Of a stretch of 30,438 nt of DNA, positions 6,449 to 14,968 are shown piece by piece. The position numbers and the translations under genes were made by a program. The notes beneath the pieces were generated by a model, which was not told the DNA's origin, made no database searches, and saw nothing but the letters and a program-made list of their open reading frames with translations. Every line of letters starts with the position of its first letter. The stretch's first letter is position 1. The DNA is from Campylobacterota bacterium (GTDB lineage Bacteria > Campylobacterota > Campylobacteria > Campylobacterales > JAADDG01): the NCBI GenBank assembly GCA_013154075.1, contig JAADDG010000094.1, positions 1 to 30,438 of the forward strand, in the 5' to 3' direction.

Positions 6449-8794
6449 TTATTTATAAGGCAGATAGTTGTATTTAGAAAAGCTTTCGGGCAAGTATTTC
6501 GGTTTAACTCCGTTCAACACGATACCTATATGTTTAAGCCCGTACATCTCAACCATCTCGTTTAGACTCTTCACATAATCTTTCTCCGAATACTCGGACA
6601 TAAATACGGACAATGAAACGTTAGCGTTTTTCATAAGAAGTATCGCATCGGTTACGGAACTTACCGGAGGAGAGTCGATAATGATATAGTCATACTCTCT
6701 TCTTAAAGTATCGAAAACTTCCTGCATAATAGAGGAATCTATCAAATCGGAAGGATTAGGAGGAATAGGTCCCGACGTTATAATATCGAGATTTTTTATA
6801 GTTTGATGTTCCCAAATTACATCTTTTAAATCATCTTTTCCCGCCAAAACGGTACTCATACCGCCTTTATTGGCCAAATTGAAAATTCTATGAAGTCTCG
6901 GGCGTCTAAGGTCTAAAGATAAAATGATGGTCTTCTTCTCACTATTGCCTAAAACCGCAGCCAAGTTAGCGGCTATTGTCGTCTTACCCTCTCCAGGAAC
7001 TACGGAAGTAACCACTACGACTTTACTTCTCTCATCTTTAGAAGCTCCGACAAAATCGAGATTGGTTCTAATCGTCCTTATAGATTCGCTCGCTAAAGAC
7101 TGAGGATCTTCCAATACAAAAAGTTTATTGGCATCTTTCACATAAGGAACCACACCGAAAATAGGAAGTCTCGTAAGCTCGGCTATATCCTCTTTCGTTT
7201 TTATTTTCGTATCGAAATAGTCTTTCATAAAAGCACCCAAAAGACCGAAAATCAACCCGAGCAATCCGCTGGCGGATAGAACGAAAAGTTTAACCGGTTT
7301 TATAGGTTTGTGAGGCATACTCGCATAATCGAGTATCTTATTGCTTGACACAGTAGCCGCTTTATTAATGGACATCTCGGCTTGTTTCTCCAAAAGATAA
7401 GAGTATGTTTTTTCATTTACAAGATATTTTCTTTTAAGATCGGCCAATACTCTCTCTTTCTCAGGCAATTTCATCAAACCGGTCTCTTGAGTATAAATAA
7501 TATCCTCTAAAGATTTCTTTTTCTCTTTTACACTTTCATACATACTCTCTATAGTATCTTCCAAAGCTCTCTTTAACTCCTCTATTTGAGCGGTAACTTT
7601 CATCACATCCGGATGATTTTCCGTAAAGTCCACTAACAACTCATTCTTTTTATTAATAGTGGATATCAGATCGGTAAGCATTTTCTCTATAACGGGATAA
7701 TCGGCGCTTAAACTGCTTATAGCGCTATAATTTCCTTTTTGAAACTCTTCATAAATGATTTTTAGATTGTTCTCATCGAGAGTCAAGTCGTTTAACTGAG
7801 ATTCAAGCTCGCTTAGCTTTCTTAATGTAACGTCAGACTCTATACCGACATCCACTATATTATTCTCTTCTTTAAAATTCTCAAGTTTAATAGCGGACTC
7901 TTTAAGTTTTTTACTAACTTTTTTCAACTGCTCTTCGATAAAAGCTAAAGCTTTAGAAGCTTCGGCAGTTTTTTGATTGACGCTTTGCTCCAAATACTCT
8001 CTTGTAAGGTTATCCAAAAAGTCTTTCGCTCTCAAAGCATTCGTATCGTCATATACAAGTTTAATAACGGCGGCATTCTTCGTAGCGGAGAAAACTTCCA
8101 AGTTGTCGTTTATCTTCTTAATCAGCTGATATTTAGGCTCCGAAAAGAAATAGTAATAACCGTTTTTGAAATCTCTAACTTTCTCTATCACTAAAGAGAA
8201 AAAATCGTTATCTATCTTCTCACCAAATTTATGAACCTCTTTATAAAAAAGCTTAGGTTTCGACTTTCCAAGAAGTGAGGATATTTTATCTTTCAATCTT
8301 GAAAAGAAAGTATCTTGAGTCTCTAACAAAAACGTATTTGCATCGAGTTGCTTTACCACAAATTTTCTATTATAAAAAAGAGGATCTTTAACAACTATAT
8401 TTTTAACTTTAAAAGGAGTCTCTTTATAAAGCTCTATATTTTTCAACCCCTCTTTGGTAAAATATCTTACATTATAATTAACCGCATCTATAGCCTTCTC
8501 TATCAAATTCCTCGATTTTAAAATCTCTATCTCCGTATCTATAAGACTCGCTTCGCTATCAAGCCCCATAGCTCTTATTACGGAGGTAAATTGTAAATCG
8601 AGTCTCTCTTTGCTTACCTTGATAGTAGCTTCCGACTCATAAACGGGAGTAGCCATATAGTTATAAAAAGCTCCTCCCAACAAGAATAGAAGAGTAGTAA
8701 AGAGGATAAGAAACTTATGCCTCTTTATCGTTTTGAAAATCTTCTGCACATCCCCGTTATTCTTGCCAACCGATATTTGTGTCATATTCGCCAT
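6449..8794 (-). CDS. wzc: Wzc-type polysaccharide co-polymerase / BY-kinase
   Basis: A 781-residue inner-membrane protein controlling chain length and export of surface polysaccharide by autophosphorylation cycles. Order: cytoplasmic N-terminus, membrane segment 1 (about 26-46), Wzz domain, long periplasmic coiled coil (about 270-470), GNVR-like segment, membrane segment 2 (about 497-520), then the tyrosine kinase domain with Walker A VVPGEGKTT (about 598-607), Walker A' LSLDLRRP (about 626) and Walker B YIIIDSPP (about 702-710). The A' motif has one Asp (LSLDLR) where the common form has two (IDADLR). The tail holds four tyrosines in the last 14 residues (YLPESFSKYNYLPY), a short version of the usual cluster. 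It follows wza by 18 bases. No Wzb-type phosphatase gene is in the window. Confidence 0.93.
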   Translation of the reverse strand: MANMTQISVGKNNGDVQKIFKTIKRHKFLILFTTLLFLLGGAFYNYMATPVYESEATIKVSKERLDLQFTSVIRAMGLDSEASLIDTEIEILKSRNLIEKAIDAVNYNVRYFTKEGLKNIELYKETPFKVKNIVVKDPLFYNRKFVVKQLDANTFLLETQDTFFSRLKDKISSLLGKSKPKLFYKEVHKFGEKIDNDFFSLVIEKVRDFKNGYYYFFSEPKYQLIKKINDNLEVFSATKNAAVIKLVYDDTNALRAKDFLDNLTREYLEQSVNQKTAEASKALAFIEEQLKKVSKKLKESAIKLENFKEENNIVDVGIESDVTLRKLSELESQLNDLTLDENNLKIIYEEFQKGNYSAISSLSADYPVIEKMLTDLISTINKKNELLVDFTENHPDVMKVTAQIEELKRALEDTIESMYESVKEKKKSLEDIIYTQETGLMKLPEKERVLADLKRKYLVNEKTYSYLLEKQAEMSINKAATVSSNKILDYASMPHKPIKPVKLFVLSASGLLGLIFGLLGAFMKDYFDTKIKTKEDIAELTRLPIFGVVPYVKDANKLFVLEDPQSLASESIRTIRTNLDFVGASKDERSKVVVVTSVVPGEGKTTIAANLAAVLGNSEKKTIILSLDLRRPRLHRIFNLANKGGMSTVLAGKDDLKDVIWEHQTIKNLDIITSGPIPPNPSDLIDSSIMQEVFDTLRREYDYIIIDSPPVSSVTDAILLMKNANVSLSVFMSEYSEKDYVKSLNEMVEMYGLKHIGIVLNGVKPKYLPESFSKYNYLPYK

Positions 8795-8812
8795 TGTCGT
8801 ATACCCTTTCTC

Positions 8813-9616
8813 TTACTTATATGTATCGTTTACGTTAAACATATATGTATTGGTCAACTCTTTTCCGGTAAAAAGAGCGGTCAAGATTCTCGTAGCGAAA
8901 TCCACAGACGGCATCATGTCCGCAATCGCCAAGTTAGTAGTTCTCATATTGTTAGGCACTACGTAAACTACATCGTTAGGATATAGTGTCAAATTCGCCC
9001 TTGAAAGTTTATTAAGTTTGGTCAAATCCACATCTACAACTATAGGATGAGAAGGCGTTCCTCTTATAATCTTTATCTGATTTCTCTTAGCAAAGTCGGT
9101 GAAACCTCCGGCATCCGCTATCGCTTCTATCACACTCATAACCTCGTTAGTGATAGGAATTTTACCCGGTCTTCTAACCTCTCCCAATACATAAACTCTT
9201 TTGTTCAACACTTCAAGATACATATGAGCGTTTTTTATATATTTGGAATATTCGTTTATCAAAAGATTGGTGGCCTCTTGGACGGTCAAACCGGCAATTT
9301 TGACGGTTCCTATCAAAGGCATCCTTACAGTTCCGTCCGGATTTACCAAAATACCTATTCTTCCGGCGGTAATGGCCGACCTGATATCCCTTGTACTAAG
9401 TTCCGGATGATTATAAAACAAGATAGAGAGTCTGTCGTTTGGCACTATCTTGTATTGATAAGGTTCGCTCTCCACCTGCTGCATTTGCGGCTTATTTACC
9501 TCCTTGATTTTTTGCGGTTCACCCTGAAATAGAACAAACTCCCTTTTCTTCGCCGCACAGCCGCCAAGCAAAAAAGCGAAAAAGAGAGTGATCCCTATGA
9601 GTCTAAACAACTTCAT
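8813..9616 (-). CDS. wza: Wza-type outer-membrane polysaccharide export lipoprotein
   Basis: A 267-residue lipoprotein: signal peptide and lipobox LLGGC place the acylated cysteine at residue 20. It then has a polysaccharide export (Poly_export) domain (about 55-140, YKIVPNDRLSILFYNHPEL and GTVRMPLIGTVKIAGLT) and one SLBB domain (about 146-195, VYVLGEVRRPGKI). It would form the export channel that docks on Wzc in the periplasm. It is shorter than E. coli Wza (about 379), having only one clear SLBB repeat, which is common among Wza relatives outside enterics. Start ATG has AAAAGGATG-type SD. It has its own promoter and is followed by wzc. Confidence 0.92.
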   Translation of the reverse strand: MKLFRLIGITLFFAFLLGGCAAKKREFVLFQGEPQKIKEVNKPQMQQVESEPYQYKIVPNDRLSILFYNHPELSTRDIRSAITAGRIGILVNPDGTVRMPLIGTVKIAGLTVQEATNLLINEYSKYIKNAHMYLEVLNKRVYVLGEVRRPGKIPITNEVMSVIEAIADAGGFTDFAKRNQIKIIRGTPSHPIVVDVDLTKLNKLSRANLTLYPNDVVYVVPNNMRTTNLAIADMMPSVDFATRILTALFTGKELTNTYMFNVNDTYK

Positions 9617-9673
9617 AATTCATCCTTTTATTTACTTATTTTCTATCTTCCGAAATATTCATTTACTCTTCAT

Positions 9674-9702
9674 ATTATAGGTAAAAAAACTTTATTTTAC
9701 TA
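9674..9702 (-). promoter_or_regulatory. Promoter of wza-wzc
   Basis: Minus-strand CCTATAATATG holds a perfect TATAAT (9674-9679), with a start point expected near 9667 and a leader of about 50 bases. The -35 region (TAGTAA near 9697-9702) is weak. A second candidate, TTTGATAAAAT at 9781-9790, lies further upstream. The rest of the 215-base gap is AT-rich; I see no gene and no strong terminator in it. Confidence 0.6.
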
Positions 9703-9831
9703 TTAAAATTTAAATCGCAAATTAAAGTTCACCTTTATAATAAATAAAAAATTCTTTATATAAACCAAAAAAACAACAAAATTTTATCAAACCTTAAAAA
9801 CATTTACCCAAAAATCATGGATAATATAATT

Positions 9832-11439
9832 TTACCTATCTACGCATATAAATTCCATCTTACACTTATTTTTAAAATAAATTAAAGCAACTTTAGATCT
9901 AACAAGCCTATTGTAACCTTTCGCATAGAAATAATCGTCAATTTCCATTTTTTCTGCACCTTCTATAGAAATTTTCAAATCGTCCGCAAAAATAGAATTT
10001 TCCCTCAAAATCACCTTGACATCGGGATGAAAATGCAAATAAGATACTATATCCAAGTCATTTTTCGCATCTTCTCTTTTTTCTATAAAATCTTGTATTA
10101 TAATCTTATTTTCAAATTTTTCAAATCTTCTTTTATGAATGTAGCCTATTCTCTCATATCCGTCATGGGAAGCCTCTATAAAATTCTCCTTCTCTATCAA
10201 AGAGATTATTTTTGCTCTTCTTGCCACTCTGAAACTCGACCAAATCTCCGACTGCTCATAATCTCCTATCTTTACGGTATTATGAGCGGCGGTGGATCTT
10301 TCAAAAAATCTTATTTCGTTATTCTCATAGGTAGAAACCCCCGTATCGACGATAAGGGGCTTATTTTTAAAATACAAAACGAAATTGAAAGTATCGCTAT
10401 GAGCATGACCCGGAATATAATCGGGCCCTATCCTACCCACATCGAAAATCATCTCGCAATTATTTACAACAAACTTCCTATATCCGCTATCCTTAAAACC
10501 TACTTTTTTTTCAAACTCTACGCCGATTCTTTTTGCATATTCGTTCAACTCCTTGGTAATAGGCGCTATATTGGGAGCGGAATCGTTCAAAAAGGGAATC
10601 TCTCCGTTTCTAAAAGTTATATTATTCAGCCAAGAGAGCATAATTTCGGCTTTCTCTCTCAAAATACTCTCTAAAGAATCCTCAAAAAGGTTGTTATTTT
10701 TTACGAGATTCAAAGCGTCCAAAACTCTAAAAAGTATCAACTGATGATACATGGGACTAAGCTCAAAATGTGCCCCATCTTTTAAAATCTCTTCTCTCAA
10801 TTCCTCTTCTATGATACTTTTAGATAATTTATATAGATTTTCATCTTTAAAATAATACGCGCCAAAAAGCAAAGAGAAGCCGTTTTCCAAAATATGATTT
10901 CCAAGGACGTGAAACTCCAAATTATCCGCTAAAATCATATATTGAGCAAATAGTGAATCGTCTATCTTTTTATCTTTTATCTTGTTATAGGTTAGAAACT
11001 TAATCCAATTTATTCCTCTCAAAGAGATAGGATAAGGCTCCAACCCCTCTCTATTGCTTTCTATATCATCTATAAATTTATAGATTAGATCGACTCCGTC
11101 TTCTTTTAAAATATCTTTTTGCAACAAATAGTTAAAATAATTCAGATTATAAGCCCAAAGCTTTCCAAACTTAGAAAAATTCCAATCTATCTCATTGTCA
11201 AAACAGTGAGATAGATTCAAAAAATCAAAACAATATTTACCGTTTTCTTTACTAAACGACTTCAAAGAAGCGATACTCTCATCCAATCTAAGCTCTACGC
11301 TTTGGGAAGGAAGAGACAAAGGATATCTAAAATCCCTTATCTTTCTTATCTTATTTCTTCCCAAATAATATATTCTATATTTTATCTGCGTAGGTTTCAA
11401 ATACTTTAGAGTATGATAATATTTAAGAAACTTGCTCAT
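9832..11439 (-). CDS. Heparinase II/III-like protein of the polysaccharide locus
   Basis: A 535-residue protein (from the ATG; an in-frame GTG lies three codons upstream) with an N-terminal alpha/alpha toroid and a C-terminal heparinase II/III-like beta domain. Visible conserved spots: NWIKFL, LGNHILENG (near residue 182), SPMYHQ (near 229-234), PGHAHSDTFNF (near 344-353) and STAAHNTV (near 383-389), which cover the Asn/His/Tyr/His positions used by these polysaccharide lyases. No signal peptide is seen (start MSKFLKYYHTLKYL), unusual for a lyase acting on extracellular sugar. It overlaps the CapK-like gene by 17 bases. Such proteins are common in exopolysaccharide clusters and may trim, epimerise or lyse the polymer; which it does is unknown. 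Confidence 0.82.
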   Translation of the reverse strand: MSKFLKYYHTLKYLKPTQIKYRIYYLGRNKIRKIRDFRYPLSLPSQSVELRLDESIASLKSFSKENGKYCFDFLNLSHCFDNEIDWNFSKFGKLWAYNLNYFNYLLQKDILKEDGVDLIYKFIDDIESNREGLEPYPISLRGINWIKFLTYNKIKDKKIDDSLFAQYMILADNLEFHVLGNHILENGFSLLFGAYYFKDENLYKLSKSIIEEELREEILKDGAHFELSPMYHQLILFRVLDALNLVKNNNLFEDSLESILREKAEIMLSWLNNITFRNGEIPFLNDSAPNIAPITKELNEYAKRIGVEFEKKVGFKDSGYRKFVVNNCEMIFDVGRIGPDYIPGHAHSDTFNFVLYFKNKPLIVDTGVSTYENNEIRFFERSTAAHNTVKIGDYEQSEIWSSFRVARRAKIISLIEKENFIEASHDGYERIGYIHKRRFEKFENKIIIQDFIEKREDAKNDLDIVSYLHFHPDVKVILRENSIFADDLKISIEGAEKMEIDDYFYAKGYNRLVRSKVALIYFKNKCKMEFICVDR

Positions 11440-12835
11440 AAGCCTCACTCTTTGCTTTTCTAAAAGATTCTACATCAAGCTTTTGCACTACCAAAATTCT
11501 CTTACCTCTTTTTGACTTCTCTATTTTGTCTTTAAACTCTATATTGAATTCTATAGCGCCTTTGACTTGATCCTCCATCTGCTTTTTCATAATATCTTTC
11601 TTAACTTTCTCAGGATGCTCGCTTTGAACAAACAGAGTCACTTTACCCGGAGTATCTTGATAAAATTGAGCCTGATCCACATAATCGTAAGAGTTGTAAT
11701 GCCCTGCACCGATAGAGAGAATGGATATGACGTTACCCTCTTTCGTAACCAAATACTCTTGAATTCTTCCTCTAATATCCTCCACTCTTTTTACGACGGA
11801 AGTTCCCGGATAAAACTCCACTTTTCCTTCAATATAATCTTGAGTTTTGTAATTGATGTAAGGCATAACTATATTATCGAAAGATAGCGTAACTATTTCA
11901 TCGTCTATAACTTGCGTCAGCCCGTAAGATCCGAAAAAGTGGTAATAGCCGTGATCTATCTTATAAGCCATCGTATTTCTCTCGGTATGGCCGTAATGAG
12001 ATAGAACGGAGCATTTAAAAAACTCTCTCATATCGTCTATATATTCGGGGAAAACGCTTTCGGAAATTAAAAATACGCCCTTTATTCCCTCTATCGTCTC
12101 AATACCCTTCATTCTGCAAGCTTTCATGAAAGAGAGCACCGCACTTGGGTAGCCGTAGAAAAATTTCGGTTTATATCTTTTTATCTCTTCCACTATCTTC
12201 TCTATATAAGGTGCTTCCAAATAGTTGCCCGAAGGCTGAAGATAGTTATCCACCATCTCATAATCCCAATAGATTCCCTTTTCTGGATCCGCAGTCTCCC
12301 TTCCTCTCAAAGCTACCGTTTTATCTCTATACTTGTATCCAAGCTGCTCGAAGGAATATAGACTGTAAGCCTTCTCTTTAGCTCTAGAAATACTCAAAGG
12401 CGCATACATTTTCATAGGAGTCGAACTGCTTCCTCCCGTATAGTAAGGAACCGGCTTATCGAACTTATCGGTATATAGATTGTCAAGCTCCTTTTGAATA
12501 ATCGGCTTGGTTAGGAAAGGAAGCTTTTTAAGATCATCAAAATGTTTGAAATCTTCCGTTTTAAAACCTCTTTCTTTAAATATTCTTTGATAATAGGGAA
12601 TATTCTCTTCGGCAAATTTCAAAGTCTCAAGAGTTTTATTAAACATAAAATCCATTTTATAAGTATCGTCCGCACTCTCGAACTTCTCTAAAATAGCTCT
12701 ATGTTTATCATACTCCTTACCGAATCTAACACTCAAAGGAAGAGAACCGTAAACATCCCCCATAAACGCCCTAACGCCTCTTGGCAATTTAAAATAGAGA
12801 TTCCTATATAGATGAAATACGCTATCAATATCCAT
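11423..12835 (-). CDS. CapK / phenylacetate-CoA ligase-like adenylate-forming enzyme
   Basis: A 470-residue cytoplasmic protein related to phenylacetate-CoA ligases and CapK. Motifs: the phosphate-binding loop in the form YTGGSSSTPMKM (132-143), FFYGYPSAVLSFMKA (225-239), and the adenylate-binding SHYGHTER (279-286). The C-terminal lid domain is short. In polysaccharide clusters these enzymes probably activate an acid, such as an amino or fatty acid or a uronic acid, so that it can be attached to a sugar; the true substrate is not known for most of them. It overlaps the upstream glycosyltransferase by 11 bases and the heparinase-like gene downstream, so all three are probably made together. 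Alternative: a true acyl-CoA ligase. Confidence 0.82.
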   Translation of the reverse strand: MDIDSVFHLYRNLYFKLPRGVRAFMGDVYGSLPLSVRFGKEYDKHRAILEKFESADDTYKMDFMFNKTLETLKFAEENIPYYQRIFKERGFKTEDFKHFDDLKKLPFLTKPIIQKELDNLYTDKFDKPVPYYTGGSSSTPMKMYAPLSISRAKEKAYSLYSFEQLGYKYRDKTVALRGRETADPEKGIYWDYEMVDNYLQPSGNYLEAPYIEKIVEEIKRYKPKFFYGYPSAVLSFMKACRMKGIETIEGIKGVFLISESVFPEYIDDMREFFKCSVLSHYGHTERNTMAYKIDHGYYHFFGSYGLTQVIDDEIVTLSFDNIVMPYINYKTQDYIEGKVEFYPGTSVVKRVEDIRGRIQEYLVTKEGNVISILSIGAGHYNSYDYVDQAQFYQDTPGKVTLFVQSEHPEKVKKDIMKKQMEDQVKGAIEFNIEFKDKIEKSKRGKRILVVQKLDVESFRKAKSEAYEQVS

Positions 12836-13850
12836 CGATCAACTCCAAAAATTTTTTTGTTCTTTTCATAGAATCGAAAGGCTCGAACGCCTTATAAGCC
12901 TCCTTTACAAATCGTCCGTAATTCTCTTCGTTAAAGCTCTTCATAGCCTCCCAAATCTGCTCGCTGCTTCCTACGTCTATCAATATCCCGTTTACTTTAT
13001 CCTCTACAATCTCTTTTAAAGAAGGAAGTTTCGTAACGATCACCGGAATTCCCAAAGAAAAAGCCTCTATTACGATACCGGGATACCCTTCTCTATAACT
13101 TGGTAGAACCAAAACATCATAAGTTTTCAATACATCCAAAACCTCATCCGCTAAAAGAGCTCCTTTATAATTGGCTTTATATCCTTTGAAAAAGTCTTCA
13201 TTAAACTCATTTTTATAAAAAAAGCCGTAAACATCCAACGTATAATCGTCATCCATCATATTGGAAGCTTCCAAAAGCTCCTTCATTCCCTTCTCTTCCC
13301 TAACCTGACTCATAAAAACGAATCTCTTTCTAAAATTTCTATTTAGATCCGGTTCTATCTTTCTTTCTCTGACATTCGGAAACCAATAGGTATTTTTATT
13401 GAATTTCTTAAAATACTCAACCAAATATTTAGTCTCGAAGAAATTGACATTCGAGTTTTTTAAAATATACTCTATATCCTTCTTTACTAAAAAATTCCCT
13501 TTCTCATAAACTTTATCGAAATTGCCGGCAAACTTTCTCAAACTCACACTCTTTTTCAAAATCTTTGAAACGAAAATCACGATAGGCGCCACAAAAAGAT
13601 AGTGGTTTATTGTTCCATGAATGGAAGTGTGATCGTAATTTTTAATATTTTTCAAAAATTGAAAAACGGCACTAAACCACGCATGCGCAAAATTTTTATA
13701 ATTTAAAGCGTTCGTATCGATAGTCTTATACTCCACACCCAACTTATCCAAATCCCTAAGCAACCTCTCAAACAAAATCATCGTTCCACCGGTGATCGTA
13801 GGATCGTTTTTAGTCAGGCGCGGACCTATCAAAAGAAGTCTTTTACTCAT
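12825..13850 (-). CDS. GT4-type glycosyltransferase
   Basis: A 341-residue cytoplasmic GT-B enzyme. The N-terminal acceptor domain starts MSKRLLLIGPRLTKNDPTITGG. The C-terminal nucleotide-sugar domain has LPSYREGYPGIVIEAFSLGIPV with the E-x7-E pair (Glu254 and Glu262). It adds one sugar to the lipid-linked repeat unit; donor and linkage cannot be read. Its ATG overlaps the stop of the upstream glycosyltransferase (TAATG), and its own end overlaps the CapK-like gene. Well supported as a family, not as a specific transferase. Confidence 0.88.
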   Translation of the reverse strand: MSKRLLLIGPRLTKNDPTITGGTMILFERLLRDLDKLGVEYKTIDTNALNYKNFAHAWFSAVFQFLKNIKNYDHTSIHGTINHYLFVAPIVIFVSKILKKSVSLRKFAGNFDKVYEKGNFLVKKDIEYILKNSNVNFFETKYLVEYFKKFNKNTYWFPNVRERKIEPDLNRNFRKRFVFMSQVREEKGMKELLEASNMMDDDYTLDVYGFFYKNEFNEDFFKGYKANYKGALLADEVLDVLKTYDVLVLPSYREGYPGIVIEAFSLGIPVIVTKLPSLKEIVEDKVNGILIDVGSSEQIWEAMKSFNEENYGRFVKEAYKAFEPFDSMKRTKKFLELIDGY

Positions 13851-14968
13851 TACTCTTTACTCTCCTTTACCTCTTCATAAATACGTAAATAATCCTCCGC
13901 CGTCTTTGTTATAGAATACTTCTTATTAAATATCTCCTTTATTTTCTTTTCGTCTTTCAAAGGTTTTAACAAAAACTTCTTAATCGCCTTCAAAAAAGAT
14001 GTCTTATCCAACCCCTCGGCTACATAACCGTTTACACCCTCTTCTATCACATCCACTACGCCTCCCGCGGGAGTGGTAACGACCGCTCTTCCAGCCGACA
14101 TCGCTTCCAAAACCACTATAGGAAGCCCCTCATATTTGGAAGAGAGCACCATAGCATCGCTTAGCAAAAGATAATCCCCCACGTTAGACTTTTCACCCAT
14201 AAAAAATATTCTATCTTTAGACTTAACTCTTTCTTTACACTCTTGATAATATTTACGAGCTTCCGTTCCTTCTTTACCTTCATACCCTATCATCAAAAGA
14301 GTTAAGTCAAAATGCTCATCTATCAGCTCTTCAAAAACCTCTATGAGCATCTTTTGATTCTTCTGCTCGCTAAATCTTCCTATATGAACGAAAACTTTAC
14401 TCTCCGGATGTTTTTTCAAAAGCTCTACTTCTTCTTTGACGGTATCGAAAATATCGCTTTTTGAAACCTCTTTGGTGCCGTTGTAAACTATCTTGTCAAA
14501 CTTCTTTCCATACTCCTTTTGGACAGTTTCCAAAACCTCATGACTAATCGAAACCGGCGTAAAATTAAAAAAATTGTAAAGAGTTTTATAAAGAATTCTC
14601 ACCGGTTTGCCTATCTCCTTATAAGCTACGTTATGAACCGTATGAACGTTTGGGATATTTAAAGATATCAAAGGCAAAAAGGAGTAAGCTTGAGCTCTAA
14701 GATGGGTATGAGAGACATCGGGTTTTATATCTTTTAGAAAATTTTTAAGCTTTTTAATAAGTTTTAGATCATAACCCTTCTCTTTCCCCAAACTTACACA
14801 GTTTACTTTAGAAGAGAGCTTTTTATAAAGCATAGAGCCCTCGGCATTGCCCAAAACACACAAATGTATCTCATTTTTAGGATTCTCGGCAAGCTCGTTG
14901 CATAAATCTATACAAAACTTCTCGGCTCCGCCGGTATACAATTCCGTAATTATATGAACTATCTTCAT
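13850..14968 (-). CDS. GT4-type glycosyltransferase
   Basis: A 372-residue GT-B glycosyltransferase beginning MKIVHIITELYTGGAEKFC, with the nucleotide-binding GGAE motif at 13-16 and the E-x7-E motif YEGLPIVVLEAM (Glu280, Glu288). HIGRFSEQKNQKMLIE (195-210) is the usual linker motif. It acts in the cytoplasm on the lipid-linked repeat. It overlaps the Wzy-like gene by ATGA at its start and is coupled to the next transferase at its end. A membrane-surface enzyme, judging by family; donor sugar unknown. Confidence 0.9.
   Translation of the reverse strand: MKIVHIITELYTGGAEKFCIDLCNELAENPKNEIHLCVLGNAEGSMLYKKLSSKVNCVSLGKEKGYDLKLIKKLKNFLKDIKPDVSHTHLRAQAYSFLPLISLNIPNVHTVHNVAYKEIGKPVRILYKTLYNFFNFTPVSISHEVLETVQKEYGKKFDKIVYNGTKEVSKSDIFDTVKEEVELLKKHPESKVFVHIGRFSEQKNQKMLIEVFEELIDEHFDLTLLMIGYEGKEGTEARKYYQECKERVKSKDRIFFMGEKSNVGDYLLLSDAMVLSSKYEGLPIVVLEAMSAGRAVVTTPAGGVVDVIEEGVNGYVAEGLDKTSFLKAIKKFLLKPLKDEKKIKEIFNKKYSITKTAEDYLRIYEEVKESKE

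Noticed and set aside
9047..9532. A 161-codon open frame on the plus strand opposite wza
   Set aside because: It lies entirely within a well-supported minus-strand gene, shows no family motifs and has no ribosome-binding site; it is an antisense shadow.
9617..9831. A possible small protein gene in the gap before wza
   Set aside because: The longest start codon frame I followed on the minus strand gives only 15 codons, without a good ribosome-binding site; the gap is better explained as a promoter region.
10027..10674. A 215-codon plus-strand frame opposite the heparinase-like gene
   Set aside because: Composition looks like reverse complement of a coding strand and no known domain is visible; the minus gene has conserved motifs throughout.
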